The position numbers and the translations under genes are program-made. This document shows positions 26,800-36,316 of a stretch of 64,000 nucleotides of DNA, one piece after another. Location: assembly GCF_032191775.1 (NCBI RefSeq), contig NZ_CP132507.1:1203001-1267000 (forward strand), read 5' to 3'. Below the pieces are notes generated by a model. It ran no database searches. It was given only the letters and a program-made list of their open reading frames with translations, and was not told the DNA's origin. The first letter of the stretch is position 1. Each line of letters starts with the position of its first letter. Origin of the DNA: Rhodoferax mekongensis (lineage in GTDB: Bacteria > Pseudomonadota > Gammaproteobacteria > Burkholderiales > Burkholderiaceae_C).

Positions 26800-27681
26800 A
26801 TGTCCGACAATTTCACCCCCGATGTACACGGTCTTATCGCCGCCTTGATGATTTACCCGGTGAAATCCCTTGCAGGAATCTCTGTGACAGAGGCCCGTCT
26901 GCTGGAGACAGGCCTGGAGTGGGACCGGCACTGGATGGTGGTGGACGCAGACGGCCTGTTCCTGACGCAGCGCGAATGTCCCCGGATGGCCTTGGTGCAA
27001 CCCCGCATCACACCCGGCGCCTTGGAGCTGCACGGGCCGGAAGGGGAGCGCCTTGTGGTGCCGCTTCAGGCGCCGGGCCCTTTGCGCCGCGTGCAGGTGT
27101 GGGATGACACCTTGGATGCCCTGGACATGGGGAAAGACGCAGCTTTGTGGTTGCAGCAAGTATTGGGCGAGCCCGGTGTACGGCTGGTGCGCTTTGCTCC
27201 GCAGGTGCAACGGCCGTGCAGCACGCGCTGGACAGGTGGTGCACCCAGCCACACCCAGTTTGCCGACGGCTACCCGGTGTTGGTGACTACCGAAGCTTCC
27301 ATGGATCCCCTCAACGCCCGACTGGCCGCTGCCGGATTAGCCCCTGTCGGGATAAACCGCTTCCGCCCCAACCTGGTCCTGGGTGCGCTGGACGCGCATG
27401 ATGAAGATCACCTCACGGTGCTGGAAGTGGAGATGGACGCAGAGAGTCAAGTCCGGCCCCGCCTGGCCTTGGTGAAGCCCTGTGCCCGCTGCCCGATTCC
27501 AAACATTGATCCCGTCACGGCCCAAACCCATCCGGGCGTTGGTGACGCCTTGATGGCCTACCGGCAGGATGCCCGCGTGAACGGCGCGATCACTTTCGGC
27601 ATGAATGCCATCGTGCAAGCCGGTGCGGGTGCTGTGCTGCGAGTGGGCCAGTCCGTGGCTGCGAGCTATGGTTTTGAGTGA
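26800..27681 (+). CDS. MOSC domain-containing protein
   Basis: 293 residues. An N-terminal beta-barrel MOSC_N domain (LMIYPVKSLAGISV near the start) is followed by the MOSC domain with its conserved Cys in VKPCARCPIPNID (near 225-237). MOSC proteins (YcbX, mARC, Moco sulfurase C-terminus) bind molybdenum cofactor and often reduce N-hydroxylated compounds with a ferredoxin-like partner; no 2Fe-2S domain is fused here. I chose the ATG at 26800 because AGGAAAG lies about 5 bases upstream; two earlier in-frame ATGs (26764, 26782) are weaker. Confidence 0.88.
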   Translation: MSDNFTPDVHGLIAALMIYPVKSLAGISVTEARLLETGLEWDRHWMVVDADGLFLTQRECPRMALVQPRITPGALELHGPEGERLVVPLQAPGPLRRVQVWDDTLDALDMGKDAALWLQQVLGEPGVRLVRFAPQVQRPCSTRWTGGAPSHTQFADGYPVLVTTEASMDPLNARLAAAGLAPVGINRFRPNLVLGALDAHDEDHLTVLEVEMDAESQVRPRLALVKPCARCPIPNIDPVTAQTHPGVGDALMAYRQDARVNGAITFGMNAIVQAGAGAVLRVGQSVAASYGFE

Positions 27682-29477
27682 GGCGTGAGCGGTGGCCTGT
27701 CAGAGTTGCCGTCATCCTTGGAAGGCAGGGCTGCCGGCATCGTTGGTGCGGGCTCGAGGAAACGAATAGGACGACGGGTGCGGGGCGACATGCCGTGCAA
27801 AACGTCCTGTAGCTCTTGCAGAACTGTGCGCTTGTCGGCGACTACCTCGGTCAACAAGGCACAGCTGATGTGAAATTGCAGCGTGACTTCCGGGCGCAGT
27901 CCGGGCAGCGGGATCAGGCCGGAGGCCACCAGGCGGACCATGCGCTCGGTGAGTTCCTGGCGTGATGCCACTCCGTCGAGCACCAAGCCGAAGCGGGCGG
28001 TATCCACACGGCCTGCAGGGTCCACGTCGCGCAGTACGCGATGCAGTTTGACCGCCGCACGCAGCAGGCATTGCTCGGCAATGGCGTCCCCGTAGGACTC
28101 CCGCAAGTAGTTGTAGTTCACCACTTCCACCATCACGATGGCAGAGGGTTCCCGGTGTTGACGAGAGCGCTTGATCGCCAGGTCCACCTGGGTGTCGAAC
28201 AGTGGGCGGGTCAGCAAGCCGGTCAGCGCGTCCTGGGTCGGGAGCGCGTCGGCACGCTCCTGGACTTCACGCCGCTCGCGGGCGCGCAAATGCAAGGCTT
28301 GCTGCAAAAGCGGAACCGACAAGGCGACTGCCGCCACCATCAAGTAACGGGACTGCCACCAGGCGGGCAGTACATGAAGTTTTTGCAGGGCGATGTAAAT
28401 TGTGACCAGCCCAGTGGGGATGAATGTAATGGTCAGCCAACGGCCAATCGCATGACCGCGACGCCATGTTTGTGCTGTGGCAAGCAGCAGAAGCAGAGTT
28501 CCAATTGCGAGATAGGCTGCATTGATGTTGTCAGCCAGCCCCCGGTCAATGGCAGCGCCCAACAGGAAAATCGGAATGCCAAAACCGGCAAACCCATACA
28601 CGGTTTGTGACAAACGCGGAAAACCGGCATCCAGCGAGGTAATGTGCCGAACAAATATCAAGGTAGCACTGGGTCCGAGCACAGGCATGCTGAGGTGTGT
28701 GAAATCAGACCATACTGGGGAGTGTGGCCACAGCCACAGGCCAGAGAGCCCTGTCATGCAGCTCACAATTATCACCATGCTTGCTGCGTACAGTGTGTAC
28801 CACCCATCGTCCGTGCTTCCGCTCTGCACGTAGTGAAGGGCGCATACACCCATCAACATCAACATCGCTCCAAACAACCCGCCCAGGAGTAAATGCTCCA
28901 GCTCTCGTTGGCTGTTGCGTTTGCTTTCGGTTGCGAGGATCAATGGCATCAAGCTGGGTTTGAAATTGCGGAGTTCCAGGTAGATCTCATAGACCCCTTC
29001 CGCCGGGACGTCCAGCCTGAATTCAGGGTAGAGCGCCGGCCGGGTCCAGCTGTCGACTGCCAAGGTATCTCCTGCTACCTGGCGGGTCCAGCCTCCTTGT
29101 CCGTCCGGTTGGTACAGCGCGGCATAGTCCAGATATGGCAGAGGAATGACCATTGTCCATTTCGCAGTGGAGCTGGCCGCACGCGTCAGGCTCAAGCGCA
29201 CCCAGACACTGTTGCCTTCTCGCATAGGAAGGCTGCTGGTGGCGCTGGCCGGGCTGAAACGGTTCCGGTTTCGTTTCAGGATCTCGTCAACATTGTTTTT
29301 GCCATCCGTTTCCACCAGGAAAGCCAGGGAGTCTTGGAGCCGGAAGCTCCCTGCGTTGTCATCCAAAATGTAGGTGGTTTGAGCGTCCACATGCGGGCTG
29401 AACAATGCTACCCAGCACAGGACGACCAGGGCCAGGGCGCGTCTGATGAGCGTGTGCGAGCAAGCTAGGAGCGTCAT
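27666..29477 (-). CDS. 7TMR-DISM membrane protein with degenerate GGDEF domain (1)
   Basis: 603-residue membrane signalling protein. It has a signal peptide (about 1-32), a periplasmic 7TMR-DISMED2 beta-domain (about 35-180), seven transmembrane helices (about 195-400) and a C-terminal GGDEF-family domain. That domain keeps DALTGLLTR at its start, but the catalytic GGDEF signature is DTARF (residues 492-496). The inhibitory-site motif RxxD is intact as RDVD (483-486), exactly five residues ahead as in active enzymes. It therefore probably binds c-di-GMP without making it; this is inference. Its ATG overlaps the stop of its paralogue (ATGA), so the two are co-translated. The last 16 bases overlap the convergent MOSC gene. 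Confidence 0.85.
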   Translation of the reverse strand: MTLLACSHTLIRRALALVVLCWVALFSPHVDAQTTYILDDNAGSFRLQDSLAFLVETDGKNNVDEILKRNRNRFSPASATSSLPMREGNSVWVRLSLTRAASSTAKWTMVIPLPYLDYAALYQPDGQGGWTRQVAGDTLAVDSWTRPALYPEFRLDVPAEGVYEIYLELRNFKPSLMPLILATESKRNSQRELEHLLLGGLFGAMLMLMGVCALHYVQSGSTDDGWYTLYAASMVIIVSCMTGLSGLWLWPHSPVWSDFTHLSMPVLGPSATLIFVRHITSLDAGFPRLSQTVYGFAGFGIPIFLLGAAIDRGLADNINAAYLAIGTLLLLLATAQTWRRGHAIGRWLTITFIPTGLVTIYIALQKLHVLPAWWQSRYLMVAAVALSVPLLQQALHLRARERREVQERADALPTQDALTGLLTRPLFDTQVDLAIKRSRQHREPSAIVMVEVVNYNYLRESYGDAIAEQCLLRAAVKLHRVLRDVDPAGRVDTARFGLVLDGVASRQELTERMVRLVASGLIPLPGLRPEVTLQFHISCALLTEVVADKRTVLQELQDVLHGMSPRTRRPIRFLEPAPTMPAALPSKDDGNSDRPPLTPHSKP

Positions 29478-31228
29478 GCGGACAACGACGAGTGCAAGCT
29501 CGCGACCTGGGTGGGCACGGGTTCGAGAAACCGGATCGGACGTCGGGTGCGGGGTGAGATACCTGCCAATACTTCGGCCAATTCGTCCAGGGCTTTGGCG
29601 GGAGCTATCGGATTTTCCTGGAGCAGTACACAGGCGGCTTGGAATTGCAGCGTCACTTCCGGCTGCAAGCCCTGCAGCGGAATCAGGCCGGACGCCACCA
29701 GCTTCACCAAACGTTCTGTGACAGCTTGCCGGGATGCCACACCTTCCATCAACATCGCAAAGCGGGCACTGCCTACGCGGGCCGCCGGATCCACATCGCG
29801 CAGTACCCGGTGCAGCTTGATCACGGCGCGCAAGAGGCACTGTTCCGCAATCGGGTCCCCCATGCTGCTGCGAATGTGTTCGTGGTTCACCACCGTCACC
29901 AGCACCAATGCTACGGGTTCGCGCCCGCTGATGGCACGTTGATAAGCGTCTTCCAGGTGAGATTGAAATGCACCGGGGGTCAGCAGCCCCGTCAGAGCAT
30001 CCTGCGTTGGCAGGTGCTCTGCACGGGCAGCAATTTCCTTGCGGTCATGGGTTGCGCGTCCCAGCGCATAGACCAGCGCTGGTACAGACGCGGCTACGGT
30101 GAGTGTGAGCAGATAGCGCAATGGCCAGAAGGCGGGCAGGTAGCCTCCGGCTTCCAGGGTCATCCACAAGACCATACCGAACTGCGGGGTGTAGGTCCAC
30201 AGTAACCACGCCCCCAGTGGGGAGCCAGTACGCCAGTTGAGCCAGGTGGCCGCAAGCCCCATGGCGGTGCCCAGCAGAAGCGTTACGCCGGTCATCAGGT
30301 CGGCGGAAGGTCGATCAACCATCACATAACTGAAAACCGAGGCCAGAGTTGCCCATGCCATGACCTGCAAAGCACGATCAAAATGCGGGTGGTGGGTGTT
30401 CAGGGCATAGAGATGCCTGCCGAAAAGCAGCGCTCCCCCGAGGGCAACGACCGGCAACACGCTGTTGGCGTAATCCGCCCAGGCCGGCGCGTCGGTCCAC
30501 AGCAGGGCGTTCAGTACGCCATTGAACTGGCTCAGTGCGGTAGCGATCAGCACGCTGTACAGCGCTGCGCCCAAGTCAGAGATGTTACGGAACTCCGCAT
30601 ACCGCATCAGTGAAAGAACGGTCAGCGTCAGCACCAAGCCAAAAACCAGTCCGAGTGCGATGCTCTCCACCATGCGCTGCGCTTCACGCACGTTGGCGGT
30701 ACTGATGCGAAGAGGAAGAGGAAGGGGTTTGAAGTTGCGTACCTGCAAAAGCAAGTCCTGCGGTTGCCCGGCTGTGAGGTTCAGGTCAAACTCGGGATAG
30801 AGCCCGCGGATGGCCCAATGGGCTTGGGAGTGCATATCCCCGGCAGTTTGCGGGTACCAGGCGCCATTGCGCAGTTCGTAGAGCGTGACGTAGTCCAAGT
30901 AAGGCTGAGGAATATTGAGGGTCCAGCGAGATGCATTCCCTGCAGCTCGCACCACGCGTATCTTGATCCAGAGGGTGTTGCTCTCGTTCAGGTTAGCGAC
31001 CCGCGTTGCGGGAGTGGTTTGAAAAGGGGCCGTCAGTGCATCCTTGACGACTGCAGTACGGCCGTTTTCCAGCCATTGCAATGTGTGGCCTTGGACTGTC
31101 AGGCTGCTGGTGCCATCACCGAGCACCAGTGTGTCTGGGGGGCCGGTTTCTGCGGCACTGGCGCCCCAGCCACCCACCCCTATCCAGAGTGCCAGCGCCA
31201 CCAACAGGCGAGGAAACAGGTATGGCAT
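29474..31228 (-). CDS. 7TMR-DISM membrane protein with degenerate GGDEF domain (2)
   Basis: 584-residue paralogue of the gene that follows it. The order is the same: signal peptide (about 1-25), DISMED2 sensor domain with the shared PQPYLDYVTLY and LLLQVRNFKPL segments, seven transmembrane helices, then a GGDEF-like domain. The catalytic signature reads GSARF (486-490), while RDVD (477-480) preserves the I-site five residues upstream. The shared C-terminal motif SPRTRRPIRFLEP is not part of the standard domain. Divergent from ychF (31 bases between starts). Together with the neighbour it looks like a duplicated receptor pair, possibly forming a heterodimer. Confidence 0.85.
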   Translation of the reverse strand: MPYLFPRLLVALALWIGVGGWGASAAETGPPDTLVLGDGTSSLTVQGHTLQWLENGRTAVVKDALTAPFQTTPATRVANLNESNTLWIKIRVVRAAGNASRWTLNIPQPYLDYVTLYELRNGAWYPQTAGDMHSQAHWAIRGLYPEFDLNLTAGQPQDLLLQVRNFKPLPLPLRISTANVREAQRMVESIALGLVFGLVLTLTVLSLMRYAEFRNISDLGAALYSVLIATALSQFNGVLNALLWTDAPAWADYANSVLPVVALGGALLFGRHLYALNTHHPHFDRALQVMAWATLASVFSYVMVDRPSADLMTGVTLLLGTAMGLAATWLNWRTGSPLGAWLLWTYTPQFGMVLWMTLEAGGYLPAFWPLRYLLTLTVAASVPALVYALGRATHDRKEIAARAEHLPTQDALTGLLTPGAFQSHLEDAYQRAISGREPVALVLVTVVNHEHIRSSMGDPIAEQCLLRAVIKLHRVLRDVDPAARVGSARFAMLMEGVASRQAVTERLVKLVASGLIPLQGLQPEVTLQFQAACVLLQENPIAPAKALDELAEVLAGISPRTRRPIRFLEPVPTQVASLHSSLSA

Positions 31229-31259
31229 ACACTTGGCACCCAGTTTTTAGAGGTTTGTT

Positions 31260-32351
31260 ATGAGTTTGAAGTGTGGCATTGTAGGCCTGCCCAACGTGGG
31301 CAAAAGTACCCTTTTTAACGCCTTGACCAAGGCGGGCATTGCTGCAGAAAACTACCCGTTTTGCACGATCGAGCCCAACGTGGGCGTAGTGGAAGTGCCT
31401 GATCCGCGCCTGCAACAATTGGCGGACATCATCACCCCCGAGCGCATTGTTCCTGCCATCGTGGAGTTTGTGGACATTGCCGGCTTGGTGGCTGGCGCCA
31501 GCACCGGCGAAGGCTTGGGCAACAAGTTCCTGGCGCATATCCGCGAAACCGACGCCACCATCAATGTGGTCCGCTGCTTCGAGGACGACAACGTCATTCA
31601 CGTGGCGGGCAAGGTGGACCCGATCGCCGACATCGAAGTTATCCAGACCGAGCTGTGCCTGGCGGACTTGGGGGCTGTGGAAAAAGCCCTGCAGCGCCAC
31701 ACCAAAGTGGCCCGTTCCGGGGATAAGGACGCGCAAAAGCTGGTGTCCATTCTGGAGCGTTGCCAGGCTGCCCTGAACGAAGCCAAGCCAGTGCGCACGA
31801 TTGATTTCAGCAAAGAAGAGCTGCCTTTGTTGAAACAGTTCTTCCTGATCACGGCCAAGCCCGCCATGTTTGTGGCGAACGTGTCGGAAGACGGTTTCGA
31901 GAACAACCCGCTGTTGGACCGTCTGACGGCTTTTGCCAAGGCACAAGGTGCCCCCGTAGTGGCCATTTGCGCCAAGATGGAAGCTGAACTCTCTGAAATG
32001 GATGATGCAGACCGCCTGGAGTTCTTGAAAGAACTGGGCCAGACCGAACCGGGCTTGAACCGCCTGATCCGTTCTGCTTACAGCTTGTTGGGTCTGCAAA
32101 CCTATTTCACCGCGGGCGTGAAAGAGGTGCGCGCTTGGACCATCCATGTGGGCGACACCGGTCCTCAGGCTGCGGGCGTGATCCACACGGACTTCGAGAA
32201 GGGCTACATCCGTGCCCAAACCATCGCGTTTGACGACTTCATTGCGTTCAAGGGCGAGCAGGGAGCCAAGGATGCCGGCAAGATGCGCGCCGAAGGCAAG
32301 GAATACGTCGTCAAGGATGGCGACGTGATGAACTTCCTGTTCAGTTCCTGA
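31260..32351 (+). CDS. ychF: Redox-regulated ribosome-associated ATPase YchF (OLA1 family)
   Basis: 363-residue Obg-family P-loop protein that prefers ATP to GTP and binds the ribosome. Walker A is GLPNVGKST (residues 8-16), switch [12 protein letters not shown], and the base-specificity motif is the YchF type (CAKMEAEL) instead of the GTPase NKxD. A C-terminal TGS domain (about 280-363) includes [18 protein letters not shown]. In E. coli it affects translation and the oxidative stress response. Start and length match the family. It stands between the divergent GGDEF-like gene and a DMT transporter. Confidence 0.97.
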   Translation: MSLKCGIVGLPNVGKSTLFNALTKAGIAAENYPFCTIEPNVGVVEVPDPRLQQLADIITPERIVPAIVEFVDIAGLVAGASTGEGLGNKFLAHIRETDATINVVRCFEDDNVIHVAGKVDPIADIEVIQTELCLADLGAVEKALQRHTKVARSGDKDAQKLVSILERCQAALNEAKPVRTIDFSKEELPLLKQFFLITAKPAMFVANVSEDGFENNPLLDRLTAFAKAQGAPVVAICAKMEAELSEMDDADRLEFLKELGQTEPGLNRLIRSAYSLLGLQTYFTAGVKEVRAWTIHVGDTGPQAAGVIHTDFEKGYIRAQTIAFDDFIAFKGEQGAKDAGKMRAEGKEYVVKDGDVMNFLFSS

Positions 32352-32373
32352 TGCATCTTTTCACGGACATCAT

Positions 32374-33270
32374 GTGACCCTGTCGTATGACTGGTTGGCC
32401 CTGGGAGCAGCGGCCTGCTGGGCCCTCACCGGGCTGATTTCCGCTCCGCAAGCGCGCCATTTGGGCGCGTTTGCGTTTACGCGCTGGCGCATGGGGCTGG
32501 TCTTTGTCATGTTGGCTCCAGTCGTTCTCTTCAATGGCGCGTGGCACAGCATTTCAGGGGCCCAAGCCTTGGTCTTGATTGCCAGTGGTCTCATAGGCAT
32601 TTTTGTGGGTGACACCGCCCTGTTTGCCTCCATGAACCGTTTGGGCCCCCGGCGCACGGGCGTATTGTTTGCCACGCATGCGCTCTTTAGCGCGCTGCTG
32701 GGCTTTTGGGTGCTGGAGGAACGCATGGGCACTCAAGCAATATTGGGCGGAGCCTTGGTAGTGGGCGGCGTGATGACGGCCATTGCGCTGGGGTCGCGCA
32801 AGGACGAGTCGCATGCGTTGGAGCAGATCCGTGGCCACGTGCCTTCGGGTGTGGCATTGGGGCTGGTCGCAGCGCTGTGCCAGGCCACCGGGTCCCTGAT
32901 TGCCAAACCGGTGATGGCGTCCGGGGTCGACCCGGTGGCTGCCACTGTGCTTCGCGTAGGCGCCACCTGTGCGGCCCATCTGGCGCTGTTATGGGGCGGG
33001 GCCCAGGTGGCTCGCACTCAGAGCCCTTTGTCTTGGCCCGTGGTGGGAAAAGTGGCGCTGAGCGGGATGATCGGTATGGGGCTGGGCATGAGCCTGATCC
33101 TGCTGGCCCTTCAGCATGGCAATGTCGGCATGGTCGGGATTTTGTCTTCCGTGTCGCCGGTGCTGGTGCTACCGTTGCTGTGGTGGCACCTCAGACGGGC
33201 TCCTGCAAAGGGCGCTTGGTGGGGGGCAGGGCTCACGGTGGTGGGCACGATTCTGGTTCTGGTCCGTTAA
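32374..33270 (+). CDS. EamA/DMT family permease
   Basis: 298-residue membrane protein with about ten hydrophobic helices in two EamA repeats (about 5-138 and 150-298). It starts with GTG at 32374, 22 bases after ychF; an ATG two bases earlier runs straight into a stop. Substrate unknown. It is not closely similar to the other DMT protein in this window (15499-16398) by eye. mnmH follows after 12 bases, so the two are probably co-transcribed. Confidence 0.85.
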   Translation: MTLSYDWLALGAAACWALTGLISAPQARHLGAFAFTRWRMGLVFVMLAPVVLFNGAWHSISGAQALVLIASGLIGIFVGDTALFASMNRLGPRRTGVLFATHALFSALLGFWVLEERMGTQAILGGALVVGGVMTAIALGSRKDESHALEQIRGHVPSGVALGLVAALCQATGSLIAKPVMASGVDPVAATVLRVGATCAAHLALLWGGAQVARTQSPLSWPVVGKVALSGMIGMGLGMSLILLALQHGNVGMVGILSSVSPVLVLPLLWWHLRRAPAKGAWWGAGLTVVGTILVLVR

Positions 33271-33282
33271 AGGAAACATTGC

Positions 33283-34335
33283 GTGACTTCCGTCAACCAC
33301 ACCTTCGCCGATATCGCCCAATTGGGCAGTTTCGATGCCGTGATCGATGCACGCTCTCCGGGTGAGTTTGCGTTGGACCATATTCCCGGTGCGATCAACT
33401 GCCCCGTGTTGGATGACGAAGAACGCATCCGGGTGGGTACGCTGTACAAACAAGTGTCTCCGTTTGAAGCCCGCAAGGTAGGCGCGGTATTGGTGGCGCG
33501 CAATGTGGCGCGCCACATTGAGACGCTGTTTGCGGCACATCCCAAGTCCTGGCGTCCCTTGGTGTACTGCTGGCGTGGAGGGCAGCGCAGTGGTTCGTTC
33601 ACCCATATCCTCAATGAAGTGGGTTGGACGGCACGGCGTCTGAGCGGCGGCTACAAATCCTGGCGCCATCATGTGCTGAGTGAGCTGGAGCTTGTGCCGG
33701 CCCGATTCGATTTCCGGGTGCTGGCAGGGCCCACCGGTTCCGGTAAAACCAAGGTTCTTGAATCGCTGGAAGCACTAGGCGAGCAGGTTTTGAACCTGGA
33801 AGCCATTGCCGCCCACAAAGGCTCTGTGCTTGGAGGACTGCCGGATCAGGCTCAGCCATCGCAAAAAATGTTCGAGACCCGGGTGTTACACACTTTGTCC
33901 GCTTTTGATCCGGCACGCCCGGTGTATGTGGAGGCAGAAAGCAAACGCATTGGTTTGTTGCGCCTGCCAGATGCAGTTTACGAGCGCATACAGCAGGGCC
34001 AATGGATGGGACTGCATGTGCCGGTCCGTGCGCGCGTGCGGTTCTTGCTGCAGGACTACGCCTATTTCGTGCACAGCCCGGTATTGGTGGCGCAATTGGA
34101 GCGCTTGGGTGCGACCTGCGGCAAGGCCCAAGTGGAAGCGTGGAAGGGCTTGATTGCGAACGGGCACTACGAAGAACTGGTGGAGGACCTTCTCGTCAGG
34201 CACTACGACCGCTACTACGACCGATCCATGCAGCAACTGCATTCCGTTGAGGCCCAGGGGAATGCTTTGGGCACAGATGATGTAAGTGACGCCGGGTTCA
34301 TGGAATTGGCTCGCCGTATCGCAGAGCGGAAGTAA
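33283..34335 (+). CDS. mnmH: tRNA 2-selenouridine synthase
   Basis: MnmH (SelU/YbbB) replaces sulfur with selenium in 2-thiouridine at the wobble position of Lys, Glu and Gln tRNAs, using selenophosphate, through a geranylated intermediate. The 350-residue protein has an N-terminal rhodanese domain with catalytic Cys96 in VYCWRGGQRSGS and a C-terminal P-loop domain with GPTGSGKTK (from about residue 149). The GTG start at 33283 has AAAGGA about 9 bases upstream. Its presence implies a selenophosphate synthetase (selD) elsewhere in the genome; none is in the window. It ends one base before the convergent YqaA gene. Confidence 0.93.
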   Translation: MTSVNHTFADIAQLGSFDAVIDARSPGEFALDHIPGAINCPVLDDEERIRVGTLYKQVSPFEARKVGAVLVARNVARHIETLFAAHPKSWRPLVYCWRGGQRSGSFTHILNEVGWTARRLSGGYKSWRHHVLSELELVPARFDFRVLAGPTGSGKTKVLESLEALGEQVLNLEAIAAHKGSVLGGLPDQAQPSQKMFETRVLHTLSAFDPARPVYVEAESKRIGLLRLPDAVYERIQQGQWMGLHVPVRARVRFLLQDYAYFVHSPVLVAQLERLGATCGKAQVEAWKGLIANGHYEELVEDLLVRHYDRYYDRSMQQLHSVEAQGNALGTDDVSDAGFMELARRIAERK

Positions 34336-34336
34336 A

Positions 34337-34810
34337 TCACCAGAGTGATATCAACCCGATGGCACCGGCTGTCATCGTGATGTAGCGCAGGCATTTGCCC
34401 ACCGCCATGTAGGCCACGCATTGCCAGAAAGGCAATTTGAGCCAGCCGGCCACCGCGCATAGCGGGTCGCCTACGATGGGCAGCCAAGCCAGCAAGCAGG
34501 CCTTGGGCCCCATGCGGCGGAGCCAGTGCAGAGCCCGCGCGTGGCTGGAGGAGCCGCCAAATTTGTCAGCGACATCGCAGGCTGCCTTGCCCATCCACCA
34601 GGTGATCGCACCTCCCAGGGTGTTGCCCACGGTCGCGACGGCAATGACAGGCCAGAACATGTCGGGATGCAGGTGCACCAGGCCCAGCACTACCGGTTCC
34701 GAGCCCATGGGCAGCAAGGTGGCCGATATCAGCGAGACGGCGAACACAGTGCTCAGGCTGTACTCGGGTAACGCAAGCAGGTGCAAAAAGTGGGTGAGCC
34801 AGACGTCCAT
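34337..34810 (-). CDS. YqaA family membrane protein (DedA/SNARE-associated type)
   Basis: 157-residue membrane protein with about four hydrophobic segments. Family features are the conserved GNTLGGAITWWMG stretch and a final amphipathic part. Related DedA/YqaA proteins are flippase- or transporter-like; the specific role of YqaA is unknown. I chose the ATG at 34810 (MDVWLTHFLHLLALPEYS), since a longer upstream frame adds a hydrophilic tail without family resemblance. It is convergent with mnmH (1-base gap) and divergent from dusB. Confidence 0.85.
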   Translation of the reverse strand: MDVWLTHFLHLLALPEYSLSTVFAVSLISATLLPMGSEPVVLGLVHLHPDMFWPVIAVATVGNTLGGAITWWMGKAACDVADKFGGSSSHARALHWLRRMGPKACLLAWLPIVGDPLCAVAGWLKLPFWQCVAYMAVGKCLRYITMTAGAIGLISLW

Positions 34811-34901
34811 GGTGAGCCCAGTATAGGGAGCCCGCCATAGTTTCTCGGCATCCGGGCGGCATTTCAATTGCTGAAATATTGAGCAGTTAGAATACCCATC
34901 A

Positions 34902-34921
34902 GGCCCGCGGCAGTGCGGGCC
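34902..34921 (+). promoter_or_regulatory. Hairpin in the dusB-fis leader
   Basis: Perfect 7-bp stem GGCCCGC/GCGGGCC with a 6-base loop, followed after seven bases by a T run (TTTTT) and then the dusB start 38 bases away. It could be a leader hairpin or a weak attenuator of the dusB-fis transcript. A TAGAAT -10-like element lies just upstream (about 34887-34892). Confidence 0.35.
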
Positions 34922-34958
34922 TTCACGCTTTTTACCGCCTCCCGCTCCCACACTACCC

Positions 34959-36011
34959 ATGCAAATCGGCCCATTCGCTTTGGCGAATCACCTCTTTGTC
35001 GCCCCCATGGCTGGGGTGACTGACAGGCCTTTCCGCCAGTTGTGCAAAAAGCTGGGTGCCGGGTATGCGGTGAGCGAAATGGTGACTTCGCGCAAGGATT
35101 TGTGGAACAGCCTCAAGACCTCGCGCCGCGCGAACCATGATGGTGAACCCGGCCCGATTGCGGTGCAGATTGCCGGCACCGAGGCGGCCATGATGGCCGA
35201 GGCCGCCGTTTACAACATCGACCGGGGCGCGCAGATCATCGACATCAACATGGGTTGCCCCGCCAAAAAGGTGTGCAACAAGTGGGCGGGCTCCGCCCTC
35301 ATGCAGGACGAGCAACTCGCCATCGAGATCGTGGACGCCGTGGTCAAAGCCTGCGCACCGCGCAATGTACCGGTGACTTTGAAGATGCGCACCGGCTGGT
35401 GCCAGACCGAGAAGAATGCGGTGGTGCTGGCCCGCGCTGCCGAGGCCGCAGGCGTGCAGATGGTGACAGTGCATGGCCGTACCCGCGAGCAGGGCTACAA
35501 AGGCGCGGCGGAATACGACACCATTGCCGCCGTCAAAGCGGCCTTGCGCATTCCGGTGGTGGCCAATGGCGACGTCACCAGCCCCGAGAAGGCGCGTGAC
35601 GTGCTGGCCGCCACGGGCGCAGACGCCATCATGATCGGCCGTGCGGCCCAAGGCTACCCGTGGATATTCCGGGAGGTGGCGCACTTTCTGGCCACTGGCA
35701 CACACCTTGCACCACCGCTGGTGAGTGAGGTGAAAAAGCTGTTGGTCGAGCACCTCTACGACCATTACAGCCTGTACGACGAATTCATAGGCGTGCGCTC
35801 GGCGCGCAAGCACATCGGCTGGTACCTGCAGGATTTGCCGGGTGGCGAAGACTTCCGGCAGCGCATGAACCTGTTGGAAGACAGCGCTTCTCAGGTCGCG
35901 GCGGTGGAAACGTATTTGGATGAGTTGAATGAAAAAATGGACCGCATTCCCGCCCGGGAACTCGCAAGTGGTCAGGCAAGGGGACATGATATGATGGAAT
36001 TGGCAGCATGA
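34959..36011 (+). CDS. dusB: tRNA-dihydrouridine synthase B
   Basis: FMN-dependent reductase that makes dihydrouridine in the tRNA D loop (U17 for DusB). 350 residues with a TIM-barrel domain. Active-site Cys100 is in NMGCPAKKV, and FMN-binding residues are in VAPMAGVTDRPFR at the N-terminus, TVHGRTREQGY and the VVANGDV and IGRAAQG loops. A helical C-terminal RNA-binding domain follows. The order dusB-fis is the classic enterobacterial and betaproteobacterial operon. Its stop overlaps the fis start (ATGA). Confidence 0.95.
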   Translation: MQIGPFALANHLFVAPMAGVTDRPFRQLCKKLGAGYAVSEMVTSRKDLWNSLKTSRRANHDGEPGPIAVQIAGTEAAMMAEAAVYNIDRGAQIIDINMGCPAKKVCNKWAGSALMQDEQLAIEIVDAVVKACAPRNVPVTLKMRTGWCQTEKNAVVLARAAEAAGVQMVTVHGRTREQGYKGAAEYDTIAAVKAALRIPVVANGDVTSPEKARDVLAATGADAIMIGRAAQGYPWIFREVAHFLATGTHLAPPLVSEVKKLLVEHLYDHYSLYDEFIGVRSARKHIGWYLQDLPGGEDFRQRMNLLEDSASQVAAVETYLDELNEKMDRIPARELASGQARGHDMMELAA

Positions 36012-36244
36012 GCAAGAAGCACTTGGATGAGTGCGTGCGCACCAGTCTGGAATCGTATTTCGCGGATCTGGATGGCACGGAGCCCGGTGGCATGTACGAC
36101 ATGCTGGTTCGGGCGGTAGAGAAACCCTTGCTCGAAGTGGTGATGGCGCAGGCGGACAACAACCAGTCCAAAGCCGCCCAATGGTTGGGCTTGAACCGCA
36201 ACACGCTGCGCAAAAAATTGGTAGAGCACAAGTTGCTCTCGTGA
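36008..36244 (+). CDS. fis: DNA-binding protein Fis
   Basis: 78-residue nucleoid-associated protein and activator of rRNA and recombination sites. The C-terminal helix-turn-helix NQSKAAQWLGLNRNTLRKKL is characteristic; the N-terminal beta-hairpin arm region is shorter than in E. coli Fis (98 residues). The start overlaps the dusB stop by four bases, so it is translationally coupled. Growth-rate-dependent control is expected through the dusB promoter. Confidence 0.93.
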   Translation: MSKKHLDECVRTSLESYFADLDGTEPGGMYDMLVRAVEKPLLEVVMAQADNNQSKAAQWLGLNRNTLRKKLVEHKLLS

Positions 36245-36252
36245 GTGTCCCC

Positions 36253-36283
36253 ACCGGCTCCCGCCATGGTGCGGGTGTCCGGT
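36253..36283 (+). terminator. Possible terminator or leader hairpin between fis and purH
   Basis: Two nested perfect stems: ACCGG/CCGGT (36253-36257 with 36279-36283) and CCCGC/GCGGG (36260-36264 with 36271-36275). T-rich sequence follows (GTTTTCTGGTTTTACTTT). It could end the dusB-fis transcript or lie in the purH leader. Confidence 0.4.
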
Positions 36284-36316
36284 GAAACGTTTTCTGGTTT
36301 TACTTTACCCCGCACT

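Noticed and set aside
27666..31228. Active diguanylate cyclases
   Set aside because: Both proteins lack the GGDEF/GGEEF residues and the metal-site Asp, so c-di-GMP synthesis is unlikely.
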